In this document: positions 7,103-16,333 of the stretch, in pieces
Numbering within the stretch: position 1 is the stretch's first letter
How the letters are laid out: each line of letters begins with the position of its first letter
Notes under the pieces: model-generated
Seen by the model: the letters and a program-made list of their open reading frames with translations, nothing else
The model's database searches: none
What the model was told of the DNA's origin: nothing
Origin: UBA8438 sp963934795
GTDB taxonomy: Bacteria; Acidobacteriota; Vicinamibacteria; Vicinamibacterales; UBA8438
Assembly: GCA_963934795.1 (NCBI GenBank)
Contig: CAWWAF010000006.1
Location: 4,280-68,279, forward strand
Direction of reading: 5' to 3'
Length of the DNA: 64,000 nucleotides
Translations under genes and position numbers: made by a program

Positions 7103-9060
7103 AGATGACGTCAACCACAACGGCAGTGGCGGCCGTCGCGCTGTTAGGCGTCGGCGGTGTGGCCATGGCCCAGACGGGTGAGTGGCGCGCCTATAGCGCC
7201 GACCTGGCCGGAAGCAAGTACTCGGCCCTTGACCAGATCACGGCGGACAACGCGGGCAGTCTGCGGGTGGTGTGGCGGCAGCCGACCATTCCTGACGCGG
7301 TCCGGGAGGGCAGTGAGATTCGTCCGCCGGCGGTGGTGCAGAACACCCCGCTGATGGCGGACGGGCGGCTGTATGTCAGCACCGGTCTTGGCACGGTCGC
7401 CGCGCTGGACGCGATCACCGGCGAGGTGGTGTGGTTCGATCCGTTGCCCGAGGGCGTGACGAGCCGTGGGGGCGCCAGTCGTGGCGTGGCGTATTGGGAC
7501 GACCCGGAGAGCGACGACGCCCGGGTCGTGGCGGTCATTGGTTCGACGCTCGTCGCACTGAACGCCGGCACGGGGGCCAGATATCCCGACTTCGGCACCG
7601 ACGGCGAGGTGGACCTGACACAGGGCTACGATACGCGGCCCGTGACCGAGTTTCGGTGGCGGTCGGCTCCGCTCGTGGTCAACGGGGTGGTGATTATCGG
7701 CTCTTTTGGCACCGACTTCACCAATGACACCCAACCGGCGCGCAAAGCGATGCCGCCGGGTGATGTTCGCGGTTTCGACGTGCGTACCGGCCAGCAGCGC
7801 TGGATCTTTCACACGGTGCCGCAGGAGGGCGAGGTGGGGAACGACACCTGGCTTACCGGTCCGAATGAGGATCAGGCGTCGTGGGAGTACACCGGCAACA
7901 CGAATATGTGGGCCTGGCCCAGTGGGGACGAGGAACTCGGTCTGGTCTACCTCCCATTGTCGACCCCGACCAACGACTACTATGGCGGCCACCGCCCGGG
8001 CGACAACCTGTTCGCCGAGAGCCTCGTGTGTCTCGACGCGCGAACCGGCGAGCTTGTATGGCACTTCCAGGCGGTGCACCACGGCGTGTGGGACTACGAC
8101 TTTCCGGCCGCGCCGAACCTGATCGATATTACGGTCGATGGTCGCGCCATCAAAGCCGTGGCGCTGGTCAGCAAGCAGGGATTTACCTATGTCTTTGATC
8201 GCGCCACAGGCGAACCGGTATGGCCGATCGAAGAGCGTGCGGTGCCCGTAGGGGACGTGCCCGGCGAATGGTACGCAGCCACCCAGCCGTTCCCGACCAA
8301 GCCGCCACCGTTCGAGCACCAAGGGGTGCTGGTGGATGATCTCATCGACTTCACGCCGGAGCTCCGCCGAGAGGCCGAGGAGATATTGGCGGGGTATGTT
8401 TCGGGTCCGCTGTTCACCCCGCCGACGGTGATCGATCCGCGTCCTGGTGGGACGCGCGGCACGATTCAGTCGCCAGGATTGGTCGGCGGCGCTGACTGGA
8501 ACGGAGCGGCCGTCGACCCCGAGACCGGTGTGTTGTATGTGCCGACGGCGCGCACGCCGGCCGTGGTTGGGTTGACCCGGTCGGAGCATCCGCGGTCGAA
8601 CGTCGATTTCGTGATGCGGGCCCTTGAGATGGCCGAGGGGCCGCAAGGACTCCCGCTGCTGAAACCGCCGTATGGCGCCCTCGTGGCGATCGACCTCAAC
8701 GAAGGAGAGATCAAGTGGAGCGTGGCTAACGGCGACGGTCCGCGAGACCATCCCGCGTTGCGCGACTTGGATCTGCCGCCGTTGGGACAATCGGGACGGG
8801 TGTCCCCGCTCGTGACGCGGACGCTGGTTTTTCTGGGTGAGGGGGTCGACCGGGGCATGGTGTTTCTGCCCGGGGGCGTCGGTGGCAAAGTGCTGCGTGC
8901 CTATGACAAGGAGTCAGGCGCGGTGGTGGCCGAGGTCGGGCTCCCCGGTGGGACGAGCGCGGCCCCGATGACCTACATGGCCGGTGGCAAGCAGTACATC
9001 GTGGTCACCGTCGGCTGGACCGATATGGAGAGCGAGTGGGTCGCGCTCGCGCTCCCTTGA
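7099..9060 (+). CDS. PQQ-dependent quinoprotein dehydrogenase (periplasmic)
   Basis: This 653-aa protein has a signal peptide (ending VAMAQ) and the eight-bladed propeller architecture of quinoprotein alcohol/glucose dehydrogenases. It opens with GEWRAYSADLAGSKYSALDQI, contains repeated blade motifs such as LYVSTGLGTVAALDAITGEVVW and FDVRTGQQRWIF, has the WDYD motif near residue 330 that supplies the catalytic Asp, and ends with the docking strand GGKQYIVVTVG. Such enzymes oxidise alcohols or aldoses and pass electrons to cytochrome c or quinone. RBS AGAGGAG is just upstream, and the gene starts inside the stop of the 70-aa gene. The monohaem propeller protein that follows is a plausible electron acceptor. 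No PQQ biosynthesis gene is in the window. Confidence 0.92.
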   Translation: MKMTSTTTAVAAVALLGVGGVAMAQTGEWRAYSADLAGSKYSALDQITADNAGSLRVVWRQPTIPDAVREGSEIRPPAVVQNTPLMADGRLYVSTGLGTVAALDAITGEVVWFDPLPEGVTSRGGASRGVAYWDDPESDDARVVAVIGSTLVALNAGTGARYPDFGTDGEVDLTQGYDTRPVTEFRWRSAPLVVNGVVIIGSFGTDFTNDTQPARKAMPPGDVRGFDVRTGQQRWIFHTVPQEGEVGNDTWLTGPNEDQASWEYTGNTNMWAWPSGDEELGLVYLPLSTPTNDYYGGHRPGDNLFAESLVCLDARTGELVWHFQAVHHGVWDYDFPAAPNLIDITVDGRAIKAVALVSKQGFTYVFDRATGEPVWPIEERAVPVGDVPGEWYAATQPFPTKPPPFEHQGVLVDDLIDFTPELRREAEEILAGYVSGPLFTPPTVIDPRPGGTRGTIQSPGLVGGADWNGAAVDPETGVLYVPTARTPAVVGLTRSEHPRSNVDFVMRALEMAEGPQGLPLLKPPYGALVAIDLNEGEIKWSVANGDGPRDHPALRDLDLPPLGQSGRVSPLVTRTLVFLGEGVDRGMVFLPGGVGGKVLRAYDKESGAVVAEVGLPGGTSAAPMTYMAGGKQYIVVTVGWTDMESEWVALALP

Positions 9061-9187
9061 CCCGTTGGCCCGGTAGCGCGGGTGCCGAGCAAGGTGGTGC
9101 GCAGCACAGGGGCGTCGGGCGGGTGATACGGAAGGCCGACAGCCGACACGGGCTCTGGGCCCTCTGAGACGCGACAGGAGACACACG

Positions 9188-11353
9188 ATGAACGTACGCA
9201 AGAAGATGGTGCTCGGGAGCGCCGCGGGCGGGGTGATGTTGGCGGCGCTGCTGGCGGCACCGGGGCTGATCGCGCGACAGCCGGCGATCGCCATCGATGG
9301 CGACGACATCGGTGGGGTCGTCACAGGGCCGGACGGACCCGAAGCGGGTGTCTGGGTCATCGCCGAGACGACCGACCTGCCGACACGGTTCAATCGAACG
9401 GTGGTGACGGACGACCAGGGACGCTACGTGGTGCCGGACCTGCCCGACGCCACCTATGAGGTGTGGGTCCGGGGGTACGGCCTTGTGGATTCGGTCAAGC
9501 AGCCGGCGTCGCCGGGCGCACGGCTGGACATGACCGCGGTGGTGGCGCCCGATGCCCATGCCGCGGCGCAGTACTTCCCGGCCGGCTACTGGTATTCGCT
9601 CCTCGAGGCGCCAGGTCCGGATGAATTTCCTGGCACCGGACCCGAGGGCAATGGCATTTCGCCGAGCATTCCGGATCAGTCCACCTGGCTTCGCGGATTG
9701 AAGTCCGGCGGGTGCACCGCGTGCCACGCTCTGGGGAACAAGGCCACCCGTGAAGTCCCGCCGCAGCTCGGCGAATTTGACTCGCTGGTCGACGCGTGGG
9801 ACCGGCGAGTGCAGTCAGGGCAGGCCGGCGGCAGCATGAGCGGGGCGCTGGATCGAATGGGCCGCCGGCGCGCCCTCGAGATGTACGCCGACTGGACCGG
9901 ACGCATCATGGCCGGCGAGCTTCCGCCGACGCCGCCACGGCCCCAGGGCATCGAGCGCAACGTCGTGATCACACAGTGGGATTGGGCCGACCAGCACGCC
10001 TATCTTCACGATGAGGTGTCGACCGACAAGCGCAATCCGACCGTCAACGCGAACGGGCCGATCTACGGGGCCCTCGAAGCCAGCGCCGACTACGTGCCAG
10101 TGCTCGACCCGACCAGCAACAGCATCCGGCAGCTGCGCGTGCCGGTGCGGGACCCCGACACCCCGTTGGCGGCCGGTCCGCCGATGGCGCCGTCGCCCTA
10201 CTGGGGCGAGGAGGCGATCTGGGACAGCCGGGCGAACATTCACAACCCGATGCTTGACCAGGATTCCCGCGTCTGGCTGACCTCCCGCGTACGCGGGCCG
10301 GAGAACCCTCCGGACTGCCTGTCGGGGTCCGATCATCCGTCCGCGCAGGTGTTTCCCAACGCGCGGGCCAACCGGCACCTGGCGGTGTACGACCCGGCGA
10401 CCGACGACATGACGCTCATCGGTACCTGTTTCAGCACGCACCATCTGATTTTTGCTGAAGACGACAACAACACACTCTGGACCAGCGGCGGCGGACAGGT
10501 CCTCGGGTGGTTGAACACCAAGCAGTTCCTGGAGACGGGGGACGAGCTGGCGTCACAGGGCTGGAGCCCCCTGGTCCTGGACAACAATGGCAATGGTCGT
10601 CGCGACGCCTATACCGAGCCGGACGAGCCGGTTGTCGCGTCACAGGACCGGCGGATTCGGTCGGGGTTCTACGGCGTGTCTGTTGACCCGAATGACGGGT
10701 CTGTCTGGGGGTCATCCCTGGGGATGCCCGGAGCCCTCCTCCGGTTCGATCCGGGCGAGGATCCGTCGTCGACCGGGCTCACGGAACGATATGAGGTGCC
10801 CTACCAGAACCCACGGGCCGCGGTGCAGGGGTATTCGCCACGCGGCATGGACATCGACCGCCATGGCGTCGTATGGACACCGCTGGCCAGTGGGCATCTC
10901 GCCAGTTTCGACCGCCGCAAGTGTGCTGGTCCGCTGAACGGACCGACCGCGACCGGACAACACTGCCCCGAAGGCTGGACCCTGTATGAAGAGCCGCTCC
11001 CGAAGATGAAGGGCATCACCGAGTCCGGTAGCTCCGAGGGTAGCTACTATGCCTGGGTCGACCAGTTCGATACGTCGGGTCTCGGAGCCAACACGCCCAT
11101 CAGCACCGGGAACGCATCAGAGGCGCTGCTGGCCCTGACAGACGGCGAATGGGTGGTACTGCGGGTGCCCTATCCGCTAGGGTTCTACACCAAATGGATG
11201 GACGGGCGTATCGACGACGCCACCGCCGGTTGGAAGGGGAGAGGACTGTGGGCCACCTGGAGCACGCGTGCCCCGTTCCACGCTGAAACGGGCAAGGGCA
11301 CGCCCAGCAAGGTGGTCAGGTTCCAGATGCGCCCCGACGGGCTCGCGAAGTAG
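9188..11353 (+). CDS. Exported monohaem cytochrome with carboxypeptidase-regulatory-like domain and propeller
   Basis: This 721-aa protein has an N-terminal signal sequence, then a carboxypeptidase-regulatory-like beta-sandwich (GGVVTGPDGPEAGVWVIAE to YEVWVRGYG), one haem motif CTACH near residue 178, and a long C-terminal streptogramin-lyase-like propeller (GFYGVSVDPNDGSVWGSS, PRGMDIDRHGVVWTPLASG). It follows the PQQ dehydrogenase by 127 nt on the same strand with AGGAGA before ATG 9188. The arrangement suggests it takes electrons from the dehydrogenase or presents substrate; this is inference. The Cys-rich CTACH region is the only haem site. Confidence 0.82.
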   Translation: MNVRKKMVLGSAAGGVMLAALLAAPGLIARQPAIAIDGDDIGGVVTGPDGPEAGVWVIAETTDLPTRFNRTVVTDDQGRYVVPDLPDATYEVWVRGYGLVDSVKQPASPGARLDMTAVVAPDAHAAAQYFPAGYWYSLLEAPGPDEFPGTGPEGNGISPSIPDQSTWLRGLKSGGCTACHALGNKATREVPPQLGEFDSLVDAWDRRVQSGQAGGSMSGALDRMGRRRALEMYADWTGRIMAGELPPTPPRPQGIERNVVITQWDWADQHAYLHDEVSTDKRNPTVNANGPIYGALEASADYVPVLDPTSNSIRQLRVPVRDPDTPLAAGPPMAPSPYWGEEAIWDSRANIHNPMLDQDSRVWLTSRVRGPENPPDCLSGSDHPSAQVFPNARANRHLAVYDPATDDMTLIGTCFSTHHLIFAEDDNNTLWTSGGGQVLGWLNTKQFLETGDELASQGWSPLVLDNNGNGRRDAYTEPDEPVVASQDRRIRSGFYGVSVDPNDGSVWGSSLGMPGALLRFDPGEDPSSTGLTERYEVPYQNPRAAVQGYSPRGMDIDRHGVVWTPLASGHLASFDRRKCAGPLNGPTATGQHCPEGWTLYEEPLPKMKGITESGSSEGSYYAWVDQFDTSGLGANTPISTGNASEALLALTDGEWVVLRVPYPLGFYTKWMDGRIDDATAGWKGRGLWATWSTRAPFHAETGKGTPSKVVRFQMRPDGLAK

Positions 11354-11375
11354 TGGCCGGGGGCAAACCCGTGGC

Positions 11376-11576
11376 CTAGATCGCCCGTGGGCCGCCGAGC
11401 ACCCGGGCCGGAAACATGATGATGGCGCCCAGGAGGGCAAAGACGCCGCCCACGGCGATCCCTACCACCCGGAACGGGAGGAGGAGGACCCAGACAATCG
11501 TGTACACGATCAGGGCGATGAGGGCCAGCGGCCAGCACAGCACGAGTAGCAGGCACCAGAGCAGAAATTTGATCAT
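11376..11576 (-). CDS. Small hydrophobic membrane protein (66 aa)
   Basis: The 66-residue product is almost entirely hydrophobic, with two membrane-spanning segments (LLWCLLLVLCWPLALIALIV and a second one, FRVVGIAVGGVFALLGAIIMF) and a short basic C-terminus. The reading frame fills the gap between the convergent propeller gene and the upstream ModA-like gene, with GAGTAGG-like purines upstream of ATG 11576. It resembles the many short membrane peptides of unknown role in bacteria. No motif assigns a function. Confidence 0.6.
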   Translation of the reverse strand: MIKFLLWCLLLVLCWPLALIALIVYTIVWVLLLPFRVVGIAVGGVFALLGAIIMFPARVLGGPRAI

Positions 11577-11666
11577 GCTGCCTACTCTGACGAACCCCGT
11601 GGCCTGACGGTTCCGCCCGTTCCCGTCCCCGCGCCCGCCACACCGAGCCGTCCTTTTTGTCGCGTC

Positions 11667-12467
11667 CTAACGTGCGCCTGGCTCCGTCTGGGGCGTCATG
11701 CCGGTGCGCGCGATGATCGGCGCTGCGCTGGGTGAGGCGAGGAACGCGATCAGGCGTCGTGCGGCGCCTGGGGCGACGGCGTGCGTTGTCACCCCGGCCG
11801 AGAACATCGTGACCTTTTGCGCCTCGTCGGGAATCGGCCCGACGTAGGTGATCTCCTGAATAGGCAACAACTCGCTCACTTGTTGGAACCCGATCGCCGC
11901 GTCGCCGCGTGCCACCACCGTGCCCACGCGCTCGCCCACGACGCGCATGCTCTTGAGAGCCATTTGTTCTGCGATGCCGAGGCGGGGAAAGAGGACGGTC
12001 GCCAGATACGTACCACTGGCGCTGGCTGAGAACGCGACCGACTCGGCCTCCAGGAGTGTGCGCGTGAAGTCGTCCAGCGTTCGGATGTCTGGCACCGTGG
12101 CGCCGTCACGCACGACCATCCCGACCAGCGATGCCGCCAAGTCGACCTGGCTGTCGGGAACGACTCGTCCTGTGCCCACCAGCAGGTCGAGCCCTTCGCG
12201 AGCTAGGATAACCACGTCAGCGGCTTCTCCGCGGTCAATCCGGCTCGGGATGGAGGACGCTGCGCCACCCATGGAGGCGCCGTACGCCGTATTGAGGGCA
12301 ATCCCCGTCTGGGCCGTGAACGTCGTCGACAGTGCCTCGTACGCGGCCGTGAAGCCACCTGAGCTCATGACGTCGAGTTGGACGACAGGCTGCGACGATG
12401 CTCCGAGCACGGCGGTGGCAGCCAGAATGGCTGCGAGTCTGAGGGGACGATACGTAGACACGCTCAC
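11667..12467 (-). CDS. ModA-like substrate-binding protein
   Basis: The ~266-aa protein looks like a periplasmic ligand-binding protein of the molybdate/sulfate (ModA) type: signal peptide (LRLAAILAATAVLGASS), then LDVMSSGGFTAAYEAL, GASMGGAASSIPSRIDRGEAADVVILA, a strand SVAFSASASGTYLA and a C-terminal AARRLIAFLASPSAAPII. In these proteins Ser/Thr side chains near the first and second signatures bind the oxyanion. No permease or ATPase gene is adjacent, so either the transporter lies elsewhere or the protein has another role. The start is uncertain: GTG 12467 fits the signal peptide, and the frame remains open to 12569. It is divergent from a serine hydrolase gene. Confidence 0.8.
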   Translation of the reverse strand: MSVSTYRPLRLAAILAATAVLGASSQPVVQLDVMSSGGFTAAYEALSTTFTAQTGIALNTAYGASMGGAASSIPSRIDRGEAADVVILAREGLDLLVGTGRVVPDSQVDLAASLVGMVVRDGATVPDIRTLDDFTRTLLEAESVAFSASASGTYLATVLFPRLGIAEQMALKSMRVVGERVGTVVARGDAAIGFQQVSELLPIQEITYVGPIPDEAQKVTMFSAGVTTHAVAPGAARRLIAFLASPSAAPIIARTGMTPQTEPGAR

Positions 12468-12672
12468 AGTGGATCGATTATCTCCCGCGTGGCCCGCCAC
12501 GCGCACGCCTCGCTGACCGTGGGGCGTCGGCGGTAGGCAGCGTCGTGCGTGCCGCATCTTCAGGTACACTCGCTTCTACTTTGTGCGTCGCCGACGCGTC
12601 GGATCGATTGAACTAGCGGGCGTGGCTGTCCGTACTGGAACGAATGCCCATCGCGGGCCAGGGAGAATGTTG

Positions 12673-13980
12673 ATGAACGTTTCGACAACGAAATGGGCCG
12701 GACTGGTCGTGCTCGCGGCCGCGGTGGCGACCGCTGGACTTCGCGGGGCAGAGGCCGATCTCCCGGTGATGGATGGCGTCCCGACCGCGGAAGCGGAGAC
12801 CGTGGGGATGTCGTCGGAGCGCCTCGCCCGGATCGACGAGGTGATGCAGGCGTATATCGACCGGAACGAGACGGCCGGCGTCGTGACGCTGGTGGCGCGG
12901 AAGGGGAAGGTCGTGCACTTCTCCGCTCTGGGTGAGCGCGACGCTGAAAACAACGCGCCGATGACCCATGACAGCATCTTCCGCATCGCGTCGATGACCA
13001 AGCCAATCGCGTCCCTCGCTTTGATGATGATGTACGAGGAGGGACACTTCCAGCTGCGCGACCCAATCTCGAAGTGGCTGCCTGAGTTTGCCGACATGCA
13101 GGTGGCTATTCCCTCGCCGTCGCAGGAACGCGTGACCGGGCGCTACAAGACCGTACCGGCGGAGACGCAGATTACGGTGCAGCAGATCCTGACGCATACG
13201 GCGGGCCTGCCGAACAGCTACCGCGGCATCACGCAACCAGAATTTTTGCGCATGTCGGCCGAGACGAAGCCAGGCGATACGGTCGGCGACATGGTGAAGC
13301 GGTTGGCGATGCTGCCGCTCAATTTCCAGCCTGGTGAGCACTGGGAATATGGTCGCGCCACCGATATCGCCGGTCGGCTGGTCGAAGTGATGTCCGGGCA
13401 GACGCTCGACGAGTTCTTCACCGAGCGAATCTTCGAGCCGCTCGACATGCCCGACACGCACTTCTTTCTGCCCGAGTCGAAGCTGGACCGATTCACCGCG
13501 CTGTATGGCCCGGCCGCCAGCGGCCAGATTGCGCTGTCGGAGGCCCCGACGGCGGACAGCCGATACGTCGCTGAGCCGCATACCTACTACAGTGGCGCCG
13601 GCGGTCTCGTCTCGACCGCCCGCGACTACTTCCGGTTCCAGCAGATGATGCTGAACGGTGGGGAACTGGAGGGTACTCGTCTTGTCAGTCGGAAGACGGT
13701 GGAAATGATGACCGCCAATCACACCGGCGAGAAGGGGATCTGGTTGGCCGGACCTGGCTACGGGTTCGGACTGGGCTACGCGGTGGTGACAGATCTCGGC
13801 CCGGCGGCGACCCCGCGCTCGGAAGGGTCCTTCTACTGGAGCGGCGCCTTCGGGACCATTTTCTGGGTTGACCCGGTCGAGGAGATCATCGGCATCGTGA
13901 TGCAGCAATTACGCCCCTACACGCACATCAACGTGCGGCCCGACATGGCTTCGATGACCTATCAGGCGCTCATCGACTAG
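12673..13980 (+). CDS. Serine hydrolase, class C beta-lactamase/EstB family, copy 1
   Basis: This 435-aa exported protein has the SxxK nucleophile motif SMTK at residues 107-110, a region ILTHTAGLPNSY, a tyrosine motif around WEYGRATD and a C-terminal loop GSFYWSGAFGTIFWVDP that replaces the KTG box of beta-lactamases. It therefore most likely acts as a periplasmic esterase, D-aminopeptidase or penicillin-binding-like hydrolase. ATG 12673 is chosen because GGGAGA ends 7 nt upstream, while ATG 12667 would leave only 1-2 nt. A close paralogue at 42491-43792 shares the motif positions exactly. Its stop overlaps the stop region of the convergent propeller gene by 4 nt. Confidence 0.88.
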   Translation: MNVSTTKWAGLVVLAAAVATAGLRGAEADLPVMDGVPTAEAETVGMSSERLARIDEVMQAYIDRNETAGVVTLVARKGKVVHFSALGERDAENNAPMTHDSIFRIASMTKPIASLALMMMYEEGHFQLRDPISKWLPEFADMQVAIPSPSQERVTGRYKTVPAETQITVQQILTHTAGLPNSYRGITQPEFLRMSAETKPGDTVGDMVKRLAMLPLNFQPGEHWEYGRATDIAGRLVEVMSGQTLDEFFTERIFEPLDMPDTHFFLPESKLDRFTALYGPAASGQIALSEAPTADSRYVAEPHTYYSGAGGLVSTARDYFRFQQMMLNGGELEGTRLVSRKTVEMMTANHTGEKGIWLAGPGYGFGLGYAVVTDLGPAATPRSEGSFYWSGAFGTIFWVDPVEEIIGIVMQQLRPYTHINVRPDMASMTYQALID

Positions 13981-15314
13981 TCGTTGGCGGCGAGCGAGGC
14001 TGAAATGATCTCCTCGTCGTTTCTCGCGATGATGTGCTGATTGGCGTAGGCGGGGTGTGACCAGTTCACGTACGTCAGTTCTCGACGGTTGCCGGGGCGT
14101 GACGTTGGCGCAATCAACGCGGTCCGGCTGATCTCCTCGTAGCCCTCTGGCGACAGCTTGGCGATGATGAGGTCGCCGCGGTCGTTGTTGATGAAGACCC
14201 GGTCTTCGTGCGTGACCATGAAGGCGGTCGTCCACCGGGCGCGCTCACCGGTGGCCTCCTGCGTCTCCCAGACACGCTCGCCCGTGGCTGCCACAAGGCA
14301 TCGGAGCTGTCCGTAGCTGCCGAACCCGTAGATGTGGTCGCCCTCGATGATCGGCGTGCCAATCACCCCGTGCAGGCCATCGGTCAGAATCTCGCTGCTA
14401 CTGCTGCCGCGCCAGCGCATCGTGGCGTCGGGTCGGTCGTTGTCGAGTGCCAGCATCATCGGACCGTCATAGAACGTGGTGACAAATAGATCCGAGTTGC
14501 GACGCACGGGTGTGGCGACCGTCATGTCGTAGCCGACCTCGAACGGCTGCTCCCAGAAGACGTCGCCAGTGGCGGGGTCGAGGGAGGAGACGGCCAGGGG
14601 GTGCCAGATGATGAGCTGTCGTTCGCCGCCTGCCTCGATGAAGAGGGGTTGCGCCACCCCGGCTCCGGCCTCAACCGAGGAGAGTGCGCGCCAGACCTCG
14701 GCCCCTGTCGTGCGGTCGAACGCGACCACTTTCGCGTCGGGCGTGCCGCCAACGAGGGTAATCACGCGGTCGCCGTCGACAATGGGCGCGCTGCTGAACC
14801 CCCATTGTGGAATCTCCGCTGCGAAGTCCTCTACAAAGTCGGTACGCCACAGCACCTCGCCGGTGTCGACTGTGAGCGCCGTCATGATGCCGCTGGCGCC
14901 CACCGCGTACACCCGATCGCCATCGACGGTCGGGGTGGCGCGAGGACCCTCGTCCCACGCGACACCGAGGTAACTGACGTCCCAGCTATGGGTCCAGAGA
15001 ATCTCGCCGGTCTCTTCGTCCAAACAGAGAATGCGTTCCGTTCCGTCGAGCCCCCGTGTTCGCTCGAAGTCGGTGATGAAGATACGTCCATCCGCCACGG
15101 AGGGGCCGGAGAAGCCATGGTGAATCGGTGTGCGCCAGCGCACCGCGAGCCCCTCCTCCGGGAAGGTCTCAAGGATGCCGTCCTCCGTCCAGACACCGAT
15201 GCGACCCTCGCCGCGGAATTCCGGCCAGTCATTGGCTGACGGCGCGGCAAGACTCAGCGTGAACGCCGCAGTGACGGCCAGTAGATACGGTGCGATGCGG
15301 CTAGGTGTTTTCAT
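13977..15314 (-). CDS. Secreted PQQ-like (BamB-type) beta-propeller protein
   Basis: The 445-aa protein has a signal peptide, then the start signature DWPEFRGEGRIG and repeated PQQ-like blades (ILCLDEETGEILWTHSW, ALTVDTGEVLWRTDF, VVAFDRTTGAEVWRA). This subgroup has no WDxD catalytic motif and probably does not bind PQQ; it is a binding or scaffold propeller, related to BamB. The ATG is preceded by GAGGA. Its 3' end meets the convergent serine hydrolase gene with a 4-nt overlap. Relatives are abundant in Acidobacteriota and Planctomycetota, where their function is largely unknown. Confidence 0.85.
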   Translation of the reverse strand: MKTPSRIAPYLLAVTAAFTLSLAAPSANDWPEFRGEGRIGVWTEDGILETFPEEGLAVRWRTPIHHGFSGPSVADGRIFITDFERTRGLDGTERILCLDEETGEILWTHSWDVSYLGVAWDEGPRATPTVDGDRVYAVGASGIMTALTVDTGEVLWRTDFVEDFAAEIPQWGFSSAPIVDGDRVITLVGGTPDAKVVAFDRTTGAEVWRALSSVEAGAGVAQPLFIEAGGERQLIIWHPLAVSSLDPATGDVFWEQPFEVGYDMTVATPVRRNSDLFVTTFYDGPMMLALDNDRPDATMRWRGSSSSEILTDGLHGVIGTPIIEGDHIYGFGSYGQLRCLVAATGERVWETQEATGERARWTTAFMVTHEDRVFINNDRGDLIIAKLSPEGYEEISRTALIAPTSRPGNRRELTYVNWSHPAYANQHIIARNDEEIISASLAAND

Positions 15315-15410
15315 GTGTCCTCACAACGTGGTCTCGCCCTTGCAGCTAGGCCGCACGTCACGGCCGAGCGCCCTGGAGCGCCGTGCCTTCTACTCCTGGC
15401 GGCCGGCTGT

Positions 15411-16319
15411 CTACTGCGCGTCCAACTCGTCATAGATCGCCTTCGCATTCGCGGCCGCGCGGTCCATGGCATGGTCGGGGTAGCGGGTTTGAAGGTCCAG
15501 CGCGACGACCGCCTCGTCAACCGTTCGACCCGCCTCCTTCGAGGCGCGTACCGAGTCGAGGAAGTGGCGGTTGAATCGCGCGTATTCCTCGACATGGTCC
15601 CACGTGATCCAGGCCGGCATCGGGCTCCCGGTGGGTGGCGGAATGTGGCCTGGAATCACACGACGGATACCATCGATGGAGGCGACGACACGGTCGAGCG
15701 TGTCGGGATAGGCGACACCGCTTCCTCCATTGTTCACGTCGATGTACGGCGTCCCCATGAATGCGAACAGGTCGCCCAGGTGGGCCATCCCGAGAGCCGG
15801 GAACACGACGACGACGTCGCCGTCTGTGTGGCCCGCGCCGAAGTGATAGAGATCGATTTGGTCCCGTCCCTGCAGGAGGGTCATTTTGTCGGTAAACGTG
15901 CGGTCCGGTAGCCCGTCCGCTCCCTGGCCGGCAAAGACCTCCATCTCCTGCATCCGAGCCGACGCCCTCTCGTGGGCGACGATCTCGACGCTAGCCGGGA
16001 AGTCGATATTCCCGCCGACGTGGTCACCATGCGTGTGCGTGTTGATGATGGTGGTTACCGGCTGGTCGCTGATCAATCGCATCGTGTCCAGTATCGACTG
16101 TCCCCAACCGGCCAGCTTGGTATCGACCAGCACGACGCCATCGTTTTCAGTGACCAGGGCCGCCGTATGTCCTCCGCCACCGCTGATGACATACAGGTTC
16201 TCGCGGACGTCCAACGACTGAATGGCGACCGGCCGCTCCTCCTGCGCGGTGCTGCCAGCGGCGGCGATCGAGAGAAGTGCGAGGGTCGTTAATCCGCCGA
16301 GGGCCATCGTTCGTAGCAT
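15411..16319 (-). CDS. MBL-fold metallo-hydrolase, exported, copy 1
   Basis: This 302-aa protein has a signal peptide and a metallo-beta-lactamase fold. The metal ligands are visible as HTHGDH (H95, H97, D99, H100), GAGHTDGD and a later GD(L)F and PGH. It resembles the broad periplasmic MBL group (lactonase, quinone- or thioester-hydrolase types) and not a proven beta-lactamase. It starts 14 nt after the stop of the acetamidase/formamidase gene with TAGGAGG upstream, so the two form an operon. A second exported MBL gene is at 49755-50723. The substrate is unknown. Confidence 0.87.
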   Translation of the reverse strand: MLRTMALGGLTTLALLSIAAAGSTAQEERPVAIQSLDVRENLYVISGGGGHTAALVTENDGVVLVDTKLAGWGQSILDTMRLISDQPVTTIINTHTHGDHVGGNIDFPASVEIVAHERASARMQEMEVFAGQGADGLPDRTFTDKMTLLQGRDQIDLYHFGAGHTDGDVVVVFPALGMAHLGDLFAFMGTPYIDVNNGGSGVAYPDTLDRVVASIDGIRRVIPGHIPPPTGSPMPAWITWDHVEEYARFNRHFLDSVRASKEAGRTVDEAVVALDLQTRYPDHAMDRAAANAKAIYDELDAQ

Positions 16320-16333
16320 GTCGCAGGGGCCTC

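Noticed and set aside
7144..8790. 548-codon open frame antisense to the PQQ dehydrogenase gene
   Set aside because: Arg/His-rich, low-complexity translation with no domain; arises from the GC-rich codon bias of the real gene on the other strand.
12613..13908. 431-codon open frame antisense to the serine hydrolase
   Set aside because: His/Arg-rich, no recognisable motif, no RBS; the sense frame has catalytic motifs and a signal peptide.
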